Source: Pseudomonas marincola (lineage in GTDB: Bacteria; Pseudomonadota; Gammaproteobacteria; Pseudomonadales; Pseudomonadaceae). From it: a DNA stretch of 64,000 bases. Positions 56,692-64,000 of this stretch are shown piece by piece. The first letter of the stretch is position 1. Every line of letters starts with the position of its first letter. A program made the position numbers and the translations under genes. The stretch spans positions 186,001 to 250,000 of the forward strand of contig NZ_FPBC01000007.1 of assembly GCF_900116605.1 (NCBI RefSeq). Direction: 5' to 3'. The notes beneath the pieces were generated by a model that worked only from the letters and a program-made list of their open reading frames with translations, ran no database searches and was not told where the DNA came from.

Positions 56692-58338
56692 TTACTCGCC
56701 ACCCATGATTTCGACGCGCAGGGCACCGCTTTCATGTTCTTCCAGCACCGCATAGGCGCTGCTGCAAAACAGCGAGTTGAGGCGTTTCATGTCGCTGATC
56801 AGGGTCAGGTGCAGCGAGCTGGTTTCAATACTCTGCACCACCTGCTTATGCAGACGCGCCACATGCGAGTGTGCCAGACGCCGCTCCTGTGCGCGGAAAC
56901 GGCGTTTCTCGCGGAGCAATTGTTGGGCACTTTCGCGATCCCCGGAGACAAACACCGACAGGCCCAGACGCAAGTTGCGAGTGAGTTGGGCGTGCAGGTC
57001 GCTTAGCTCCTGCAAGCCGCTTTCGGAGAAGTCGTGGCGCTGCGCGGTCTTCTGATTCTGGACCTTGCCGAGCATGCGCTCGATGATGCTTGCCGCCTGC
57101 TGAAGATTGACCGCCAATTCGAAAATCTCTGCCCAGCGCTGGCTGTCTTTCGGCCCCAGTGCATCTCGCGGAACCTGCGCCAGATACAGCTTCACCGCGC
57201 TGTAGAGCGTATCGACATCATCTTCCAACCGGCGCAACTCCTTGCTCAGCCCCGCGCCGTTGCTGTGCAGCACCTCCAGCAGATGATTAAGCATGGTCTC
57301 GACCAAATCGCCGATGCGCAGGGTTTCGCGCACCGCATTGGCCAGCGCCAGGCTGGGTGTGGTCAAGGCGGTGCGGTCGAGGTGGCGCGGTCGGGCAATA
57401 CCTTCCTGCTCCATTTTGTCGGGCATCAGCCAGTTGCACAGGTTCGCCATCCAGCGCACGGTTGGCAGCATGATCAGGCAACGCAGGGTGTTGTAAAGCA
57501 GGTGAAAACTGATCACCACTCCCTGCGGACTCAAATCGAGGCTGTCGAGCCAGCTGGCTACATGGTTGAGTATCGGAATCACCAGCAACAACCCGATAAT
57601 CTTGTACAGCAGGCTGCCCAGCGCGACTCGCCGGCCGGCCGGGGTTTGCAGGCTGGAGGTGAGGAACGCGAGCAAGCCGCTGCCGATATTGGCGCCAATC
57701 ACCAAGCCAATGGCCACGGGCAGGCTGATCAGCCCGGCACCGGCCAGTGTTGCCGTCAGCAATACGGCGGCCAGGCTGGAATAGGTGATCAGGGCGAACA
57801 GCGCACCGAGCAGGGCATCGAGCAAAATGTCGCCGGTCAGCGATGAGAACAGCACCTTGATGCCATGTGCCTGCGTGATGGGCGCGGCCGCATGAACAAT
57901 CAAGTCCAGCGCCAGCAGAATCAGGCCCAAGCCGATGCTGACACGGCCAAGCTGGCCGGCGCGGGTCTGCCGGCGCGAGAGAAAGAAGATCACGCCGAGA
58001 AAAATTAATAGCGGCGACAACCAGCTCAGGTCGAAGGTCAGCACGCGCGCCATTACCGCGGTGCCCACATCGGCACCGAGCATGATCGCCAGCGCCGGAG
58101 CGAGGCTCATCAAGCCCTGGCTGACAAACGAGGTGACCAGCAAGGCCGTCGCGTTGCTGCTCTGGACCATTGCGGTCACGCCAATACCGGCCACGAAAGC
58201 CACGGGTATGCGGCCCATGTTGTTGCTGAGGACGTTGCGCAACTGCGAGCCGAATACGCGCAGAATGCCGGTTCTTACAATGTGCGTGCCCCACACCAGC
58301 AGGGCGATGGCGGAAAGCAAGTTGAGTAGGGTCAACAT
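56692..58338 (-). CDS. Na/Pi cotransporter family protein with PhoU-like domain
   Basis: 548 aa from the ATG at 58338; the upstream in-frame extension to 58416 looks unrelated. Two inverted Na_Pi_cotrans repeats form the membrane part (about 1-310), with AMVQSSNATALLVTSF and GADVGTAVMA in the first and TYSSLAAVLLTATL and GANIGSGLLAFLTS in the second. The C-terminal 200 residues are helical and PhoU-like. It should carry phosphate with sodium, in or out. It stands alone on the minus strand between the TRAP and PilU-like genes. Confidence 0.9.
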   Translation of the reverse strand: MLTLLNLLSAIALLVWGTHIVRTGILRVFGSQLRNVLSNNMGRIPVAFVAGIGVTAMVQSSNATALLVTSFVSQGLMSLAPALAIMLGADVGTAVMARVLTFDLSWLSPLLIFLGVIFFLSRRQTRAGQLGRVSIGLGLILLALDLIVHAAAPITQAHGIKVLFSSLTGDILLDALLGALFALITYSSLAAVLLTATLAGAGLISLPVAIGLVIGANIGSGLLAFLTSSLQTPAGRRVALGSLLYKIIGLLLVIPILNHVASWLDSLDLSPQGVVISFHLLYNTLRCLIMLPTVRWMANLCNWLMPDKMEQEGIARPRHLDRTALTTPSLALANAVRETLRIGDLVETMLNHLLEVLHSNGAGLSKELRRLEDDVDTLYSAVKLYLAQVPRDALGPKDSQRWAEIFELAVNLQQAASIIERMLGKVQNQKTAQRHDFSESGLQELSDLHAQLTRNLRLGLSVFVSGDRESAQQLLREKRRFRAQERRLAHSHVARLHKQVVQSIETSSLHLTLISDMKRLNSLFCSSAYAVLEEHESGALRVEIMGGE

Positions 58339-58475
58339 AAATACGTACCCCAAACCAAGCCGGTAAATTATGACTGGACCCGGCGTGTGTTGAATCGTCA
58401 AACGCGTGGTGACCACGTTGTTGTTTTATCGCGGCGCCGACTATCCGTATGGGCGCGGGCAGGGATTACTGGTTT

Positions 58476-59594
58476 TTATCCCCCGCTGCTGTCGAAGTTA
58501 TCTTCATAATTGCCGCCGAATTTCATTTTGAGAGACAGGTCGGTGCGCGAGTCGGCGTGTTGCAATGCCTCTTGCTCGCTGATCAGACCCTGCTCGACCA
58601 ACTTGAGTAAATGCTGGTCGAAGGTTTGCAGGCCTTGCTCCATTGCCTCGCCAATGGCCGCCCGCAGGGTGTGCAGTTCATCGCGCTGGATCAGGTCGCG
58701 AATATAGGGCGTGGATATCATCACCTCGGCCGCCAGCACGCGCTTGTTTTGCAGGCCCGGCACTAAACGCTGGCAGACCACTGCAAGCAGGTTGTTCGCG
58801 GCATCGGCCAGTGCTTGCGAGCGCGCACTGTCATCAAAGAACCGCACCAGCCGCTCAACCGCGTGGCTGCTGGAGGTCGCGTGCAGCGTGGCTAAACACA
58901 AGTGCCCAGATTCAGCATAGTGCAAAGCCTGGCGCATGGTGCTCTCGTCGCGGATCTCGCCGAGCATGATTACGTCGGGCGCTTCGCGCAGAACATTGCG
59001 CAGGGCGTCTTCGAAACTGTGCGTGTCGAGGCCGACTTCGCGCTGATCGATAATCGACTTCTGATGGGTGTGAAGAAACTCGATCGGGTCTTCAATGCAG
59101 ACAATATGCCCGCTCTTGTTGCGGCTGCGATGGTCGAGCATCGAGGCCAGCGTGGTCGATTTACCGGAGCCGGCCGGGCCTGTGACCAGAATCAGGCCGC
59201 GATCCTCCAGCGCCAACGCGGCAACAGAAGGCGGCAGGCCAAGGCCTTCAAGGTGGGTTATGTGGCTTTGAATCAAGCGGATAACCATCGCCACTTCGCC
59301 GCGCTGATAGTAAACATTCACCCGAAAGCGGCCGGCCTGTTTCTGGCTGACGGCTATGTTCAGTTCCAGATTGCGCTCGAATTCGGCGATCTGTTTGGGG
59401 TTCATCAGCTGATATGCCAGCTTCTGCACATCGCCCGCCTGCAGCTTGCGCTGGCCCACGGGCTGGCTGTGGCCCTCGATTTTCAGGTGCGGTGGCGCGC
59501 CGACACTAAAAAAGAAGTCCGAACCTTTGTGGCGCTGCATGAAGTGCAGAAATGCAGCAATATCCAGCGCCGGGCTTCCCTGTTCTTCCGTCAT
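58476..59594 (-). CDS. PilT/PilU-family type IV pilus retraction ATPase
   Basis: 372 aa from the ATG at 59594, which has AAGGA at proper spacing; ATG 59600 is too close to that site. An N-terminal PAS-like domain (about 10-100) precedes the RecA-like ATPase: Walker A GPAGSGKST, Asp box CIEDPIEFLH, Walker B VIMLGEIRDEST and His box HLCLATLHAT. The pattern is closer to PilU than PilT. No other pilus gene adjoins it, so it may be a stand-alone retraction accessory. Confidence 0.9.
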   Translation of the reverse strand: MTEEQGSPALDIAAFLHFMQRHKGSDFFFSVGAPPHLKIEGHSQPVGQRKLQAGDVQKLAYQLMNPKQIAEFERNLELNIAVSQKQAGRFRVNVYYQRGEVAMVIRLIQSHITHLEGLGLPPSVAALALEDRGLILVTGPAGSGKSTTLASMLDHRSRNKSGHIVCIEDPIEFLHTHQKSIIDQREVGLDTHSFEDALRNVLREAPDVIMLGEIRDESTMRQALHYAESGHLCLATLHATSSSHAVERLVRFFDDSARSQALADAANNLLAVVCQRLVPGLQNKRVLAAEVMISTPYIRDLIQRDELHTLRAAIGEAMEQGLQTFDQHLLKLVEQGLISEQEALQHADSRTDLSLKMKFGGNYEDNFDSSGG

Positions 59595-59783
59595 GACCAT
59601 TCCTTGCGGTTGTCGTAACACTGTTACAGCAAGCATAGTTGGCTGTTGGCCAATTACATGGCATTAAGCGGCCCGGCAGTTGGCAGTGAGGCGACACTCC
59701 GTAGGTAATCTGTTGCGACAGCAAATGTCGCTTGGGTGTGGGAGGCTGGTAACCTAGCGATATTCAAAGGATGCGAATCGTCG

Positions 59784-62700
59784 ATGCTCAGTCTTTATCA
59801 TGCCCCCGATCTGGAAACGCTTGGCGAGTTGGCCACCACGCTGCTCGCGCAACCCTTAAGCGACCCGTTTGCGCCCGCGCACGTTGTGGTTCCCAGCCAG
59901 GGCATGGGCCGCTGGCTGACATTGCAGCTGGCGCGCAAGCAGGGCATTGCGATGCAACTCGACGTGCAGCTGCCGGCGAGTTTTATCTGGGCGCTGTCGC
60001 GCACCGTGCTGGGCGATCTGCCGGAAAACTCGGCATTCTCGCCGACCACCCTGAGCTGGCGGATTTACGACTGGCTGTGCGAGCCCGAGCATTTGGCGCA
60101 AACCCCGCGTCTTGCGCATTATCTGGACGGCGGCGACGAGCGTCGGCGTTTATCGCTTTCGGCGAAAATATCCGACGTTTTCGACCAATACCTGCTTTAT
60201 CGCGATGATTGGCTGGCTGCGTGGGAGCGCGGTGAGCTGCTCGATCTGGGCCCGGATGAAGGCTGGCAAGCCTTGCTCTGGCGTGAGTTGACCAAAGACG
60301 GCCACCCGCACCGTGCGCGGTTGCTGGATGACCTGCTGCGCCATCTGTATGCCGATGAGCCTATTGCCGGCCTGCCCGAGCGCTTGCTGGTGTTTGGCAT
60401 CAGCAGCTTGCCGCCGCACCACATGCGCGTGCTCGACGGTTTGGCGCGGCACACCGAAGTGGTCATTTTTGCCCTCAACCCGTGCCGTGAGGCCTGGGGC
60501 GAGATTCGTGATATTCGCGAACTGGCGCGTCAGCCCGAGCTTAGCCCGGATGAATGGTATCTGGATGTCGGCCATCCGCTGCTGGCCAGCCTCGGCAAGC
60601 AGGGCCGCGATTTCTTCGACAGCTTGCTGTCGCTGGCGTCGAGTGAGGGCAGTCAGGAAATCGGAATTTATTCGGAAGACAGCGACCTCGCCGACAACAG
60701 CCTGCTGCATGCCCTGCAAAACGACATTTTGCGCCTGCACACCCGTGCGCCTGAAGAACGTCTGGTGCTCGACAGCGGCGACCGTTCGCTGGAGATTCAC
60801 GTTGCGCACTCGCCGCTGCGCGAAGTGGAAATTCTGCATGATCAATTGCTCGCGCGCTTTGCCAGCGACGCCGAGCTGACGCCGGATCAGGTGGTCGTGC
60901 TGACTCCGGATATCGAGCGTTATGCACCCTATATTGAAGCCGTATTCGCGCCGCGCGAAGGCGTGCCGCGGATTCCGTTCAGCCTCGCGGATCGCAGCAT
61001 GCGCGCGGAAATCCCGCTGATTGAAGCGTTCATCAGTCTCTTGGGGCTGGCAGAAAGCCGTTTTACCGGTGAAGACATTCTCAGCTGGCTTGAACAGCCT
61101 GCCATCGCCCGCCGCGCCGGGATTGAAGCGGAAGACTTGCCGCTGCTGCGCGACTGGCTGCGGGATGCCGGAATCCGCTGGGGCCGTGATGCGCAACACC
61201 GTGCGGAGCTGGGCCTGCCGGCGGACTCGGCGTTTACCTGGCGTCAGGGGCTAGACCGGCTGTTGCTGGGCTTTGCCGCGCCGCCGCAATTAGCCGGTCT
61301 GGCCGCCCCGTTGCTGGGCGATAGCTGGCCGTTGGACGCACTGGAAGGCGCGCGTGCGCAACTGCTCGGGCGCTTGGCGGGCTTTGTCGAGCGGCTGGCG
61401 CGCATTGCCGAAGACATGCAGCGTCCAAGGCCGTTAGCGACTTGGGCTGAAACCCTGCAAAAAATGATTGATGAGCTGTTTGATGAGCGCGAAGCGGGCG
61501 ACACCTTATTGCTGCTTTCCAAGGCGTGCGCGGCGCTGAACGAGCAAGCAGAAGCGGCCGGTATCGAGCGACCCATCGAGATGGCCTTGATTCGTCAGCA
61601 GTTGAGCGCTGCGCTGGATCAAGGCAACAGCGCGTCGGGCTTTCTCACCGGCGCCGTGACCTTTTGCACGATGGTGCCGATGCGCAGCCTGCCATTTCGT
61701 CAGGTCTGCCTGCTTGGTCTTGATGACGGCGCGTTGCCGCGACGCACCCCCGCCGCCGGTTTCGACCTGATCAGCCAAAAGCCACGCCGTGGTGATCGCG
61801 CCCGCCGGCTGGATGACCGTTATCTGCTGCTCGAAACCCTGCTCTCGGCACGCAGCGGTCTGTACCTCAGTTATGTCGGCCGCGACCCGCGCAGCAACGC
61901 GGTGTTGCCGCCTTCGGTGCTGATCAGCGAATTGCTAGATGTAGTCGATCTCACGGCCGTGTGCAGCGATGGTGCGCCAGCCAGCGAATACATTTGCCTT
62001 GATCATCCGCTGCAGCCATTCGCTCCGGGTAATTTCAGCCGCGCCCGTCATGTCGGCTTTGCTGCGCCATGGTTCCGCGCGGCTCAGCGCCTAGCCGAGC
62101 CTGTGCTGGCGCAGGCGGCGGTATTTGCAGAGGCGCTGGGCGAACCGAGCGAAGACTGGCTAACCCTCGAACCGAGTCAGTTGATCAGCTGCTTCAAACA
62201 TCCGGCGCGGTTCCTGCTCGAACAGCGGCTGGGTTTACGGCTGGCGCAAAGTGAAGAGGCGTTGGCCGGAGACGAGCCATTCAGCGTGGAGTGGACGGCC
62301 TTGCACGGGCTGCGCAAGCTGGCGCTGCAAGCGGTCGAACAGGGCTGGAGCGAGCAGCAGGAACGCAGTGTTGCCGCAGCCTCTGGCTGGTTGCCGGTCG
62401 GTGAACTGGGGCAGGCGTACTGGGGGCAGATTCGCGGGCCGATCCGCGCCTTTGCGCCGACGCTGTTTGAGCAGCGCCCGCATGATCCCGCGCAGCCGCT
62501 GCTGGTGGATATCCAGCTGGCTGGCGTGCGCATTCATGGCTGGCTCGATGGCGTCACAGCGGATGGTTTGTTTGATTACCGCCTGCGTGATATCGGCGCG
62601 TGGGAGTTGGCGCCAATGTGGTTGCGCCACTTGATGCTCAACAGCGCGGCCACTCCCGGTATCACTCGCCAGAGCCGCCTGCTGTCGCCGAAAAAGGACT

Positions 62701-63038
62701 GGCAGCTGGGACCGCTGAGCAATCCTCTGCAATTGCTGGAGCCGTGGTTGCGTGCCTACCGGCAGGCTATCTGCGAGCCGCTGCCGGTGTTCGCCAAGTG
62801 CAGCTACGGCTTTGCTCATAAAATGCGCAATCCGGGCCGCAAGGAGCCGATTGATGCAGCGCGCAGCGAAGCGCGACTCATGTGGCAAGGCAACGATTTC
62901 ATGACCGGTGAAGGCGAAGACCCGTGGAACGAGTTGGCCTTTCGCGGGCGTGATCCGCTGGATGAAACATTTGAAGCGCTGGCCAACGAATTATACGGCC
63001 CGGCCATGGATGCACTCGGCGCGGAGGATGACGAATGA
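59784..63038 (+). CDS. recC: Exodeoxyribonuclease V gamma chain (RecC)
   Basis: A 1084-aa subunit of the RecBCD helicase-nuclease, which processes double-strand ends for RecA and recognises Chi. The ATG at 59784 begins MLSLYHAPDLETL; the upstream frame to 59736 is unrelated. Landmarks include HVVVPSQGMGRWLTLQLA near the N-terminus, the LFVFGISSLPP-like segment (LLVFGISSLPPHHM), FCTMVPMRSLPFRQVCLLGLDDGALPR in the middle, and a C-terminal region with GWLDGV. The stop overlaps recB by four bases. Confidence 0.96.
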   Translation: MLSLYHAPDLETLGELATTLLAQPLSDPFAPAHVVVPSQGMGRWLTLQLARKQGIAMQLDVQLPASFIWALSRTVLGDLPENSAFSPTTLSWRIYDWLCEPEHLAQTPRLAHYLDGGDERRRLSLSAKISDVFDQYLLYRDDWLAAWERGELLDLGPDEGWQALLWRELTKDGHPHRARLLDDLLRHLYADEPIAGLPERLLVFGISSLPPHHMRVLDGLARHTEVVIFALNPCREAWGEIRDIRELARQPELSPDEWYLDVGHPLLASLGKQGRDFFDSLLSLASSEGSQEIGIYSEDSDLADNSLLHALQNDILRLHTRAPEERLVLDSGDRSLEIHVAHSPLREVEILHDQLLARFASDAELTPDQVVVLTPDIERYAPYIEAVFAPREGVPRIPFSLADRSMRAEIPLIEAFISLLGLAESRFTGEDILSWLEQPAIARRAGIEAEDLPLLRDWLRDAGIRWGRDAQHRAELGLPADSAFTWRQGLDRLLLGFAAPPQLAGLAAPLLGDSWPLDALEGARAQLLGRLAGFVERLARIAEDMQRPRPLATWAETLQKMIDELFDEREAGDTLLLLSKACAALNEQAEAAGIERPIEMALIRQQLSAALDQGNSASGFLTGAVTFCTMVPMRSLPFRQVCLLGLDDGALPRRTPAAGFDLISQKPRRGDRARRLDDRYLLLETLLSARSGLYLSYVGRDPRSNAVLPPSVLISELLDVVDLTAVCSDGAPASEYICLDHPLQPFAPGNFSRARHVGFAAPWFRAAQRLAEPVLAQAAVFAEALGEPSEDWLTLEPSQLISCFKHPARFLLEQRLGLRLAQSEEALAGDEPFSVEWTALHGLRKLALQAVEQGWSEQQERSVAAASGWLPVGELGQAYWGQIRGPIRAFAPTLFEQRPHDPAQPLLVDIQLAGVRIHGWLDGVTADGLFDYRLRDIGAWELAPMWLRHLMLNSAATPGITRQSRLLSPKKDWQLGPLSNPLQLLEPWLRAYRQAICEPLPVFAKCSYGFAHKMRNPGRKEPIDAARSEARLMWQGNDFMTGEGEDPWNELAFRGRDPLDETFEALANELYGPAMDALGAEDDE

Positions 63039-64000
63039 GCAGCCAGCCACTGAACTTATTGCACGACTCCTTCAGCGGTCGCTCACTCATCGAAGCCAGT
63101 GCCGGCACTGGCAAAACCTGGACTCTTACAGCGCTGTTCGCCCGCTTGTTGCTGGAAAAGCAGCTGACTGTTTCGCAGATTCTGGTGGTGACTTACACCA
63201 CCGCCGCCACGGCCGAATTGCGCGAGCGCATCCGCAAACGTCTCGCCGAATTGCTAGAGGTATACAACAGCGGCCCCGGCAAAGATGCGTTGCTCAACGA
63301 GTTGTATGCGCAATACCCGGACCCGGCCAGCCACCGGCGCTTGTTGCTGGCGGTGCACGGTTTCGATGAAGCGGCGATCTTCACCATTCACGGTTTCTGT
63401 CAGCGCGCGTTGCAAGATGCAGCCTTCGAGGCGGGCGGCGATTTTGATAACGAGCTGACGCAGGATGACCGCGAGATTCTTGATGCGCTGCTGGCGGACT
63501 TGTGGCGCCATGAACTGGCTGCTGCCGAGCCCGAGTGGGCGGCGTTTCTGGTGCAAAAAAAGATCACCCCGCAGAGTTTGCGTCAGCGTTTGCGCAATCA
63601 TTTGGGCAAACCGTACATGCGCGTTGAGCCGCAGCCGGGTGAGCCAGGCGATATGGCCGATCTGCAACGTGCCTGGCAGCATGCACGGGATTTCTGGCAG
63701 CGTCAGAGCGCCGGCTGGATCGCCGAGCTGAGCGCATTCAGCGGCTTCAACAAGCGCAGCTACGATGCTGCCAAGTTTGCCCTGTGGCAGGTCGAACTGG
63801 ACGGCTACTTCTGTGATCCGGCGGCGCTGTTCAGTAAGGTCGACGGGCTCAAGCGCTTATCCCGCGAAGCACTGATCAAAGGCACCAACAAGGGTTTTGA
63901 ACCGCCGCTTGAGGCCGTGGCCGATGCGTTGCAAGGTTTGTGTGATGCGCTGGATGCTGCGCAACCCGAAGCGGAGATGCGCCTGATTGACCTGCAAGTG
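63035..64000 (+). CDS. recB: Exodeoxyribonuclease V beta chain (RecB), 5' part
   Basis: The frame is open from the ATG at 63035 to the window edge (322 codons), so only the start of a protein of about 1200 aa is seen. It is a UvrD/Rep-type superfamily 1 helicase: Walker A ASAGTGKTW at about residues 22-30, followed by ILVVTYTTAATAELRERIRKRL (motif Ia) and IFTIHGFCQRAL. It is coupled to recC by an ATGA overlap; recD is expected further on. Confidence 0.96.
   Translation, partial: MSSQPLNLLHDSFSGRSLIEASAGTGKTWTLTALFARLLLEKQLTVSQILVVTYTTAATAELRERIRKRLAELLEVYNSGPGKDALLNELYAQYPDPASHRRLLLAVHGFDEAAIFTIHGFCQRALQDAAFEAGGDFDNELTQDDREILDALLADLWRHELAAAEPEWAAFLVQKKITPQSLRQRLRNHLGKPYMRVEPQPGEPGDMADLQRAWQHARDFWQRQSAGWIAELSAFSGFNKRSYDAAKFALWQVELDGYFCDPAALFSKVDGLKRLSREALIKGTNKGFEPPLEAVADALQGLCDALDAAQPEAEMRLIDLQV

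Overview
The window reads as chromosome of a Pseudomonas-type gammaproteobacterium. The evidence is gene content and order: qor-hemF-aroE-sulP, trpI divergent from trpBA, metNIQ, znuA divergent from zur-znuCB, thrB-polA, an ErsA-like sRNA, engB, cytochrome c4, dsbA, dgcP, ampDh2 and kinB-algB. From memory this is the order found in P. putida-type genomes; no database was consulted. No rRNA, tRNA, prophage or transposase gene was recognised.

Layout. 0-6.7 kb: quinone oxidoreductase, aerobic haem synthesis with an Anr/Fnr-type box, shikimate dehydrogenase, a SulP transporter and a PBP7-type endopeptidase. 6.8-8.8 kb: a PaaX-like regulator and a membrane fatty-acid desaturase behind a promoter overlapped by an inverted repeat. 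8.8-14.1 kb: trpAB/trpI, dodecin, a 160-bp tandem repeat, a VOC protein and a LysR regulator. 14.2-20 kb: methionine and zinc ABC importers, with Zur and its box. 20-28 kb: thrB, polA, an AlgU-type promoter driving an ErsA-like sRNA, a 134-bp tandem repeat array, engB, cytochromes and dsbA. 28-32.9 kb: a phosphatase/nuclease-fold protein, DgcP, MarC, AmpDh2 and a DUF1330 protein. 33-39.7 kb: a signalling cassette of a lone receiver, a triple-receiver hybrid kinase, CheR, CheB and a receiver-kinase. 39.7-46.5 kb: kinB-algB among small envelope or stress proteins. 46.6-64 kb: a SpmAB-like membrane protein, a DUF5924-type protein, an M16 peptidase, an epimerase, an AraC regulator, a TAXI-TRAP transporter, a Na/Pi symporter, a PilU-like ATPase, recC and the start of recB.

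The most interesting signal lies around kinB-algB. Three intergenic regions (about 39.73-39.85, 43.64-43.76 and 45.26-45.38 kb) share one architecture: two TGCA-N3-TGCA elements 30-31 bp apart, an IHF-like element 35-37 bp further on, then a sigma-54 -24/-12 promoter 41-42 bp beyond that. They precede a 95-aa exported protein, a three-BON-domain protein and an 84-aa exported protein. AlgB, encoded among them, is an NtrC-family activator with an intact GAFTGA motif and is the obvious candidate activator. I infer a small KinB/AlgB/RpoN envelope-stress regulon.

A second theme is a repeat family whose members begin GGAGGATGG and end CCATCCTCC. It occurs at three loci, each just beyond the stop codon of a minus-strand gene (qor, the VOC gene, engB), and has expanded into tandem arrays at two of them.
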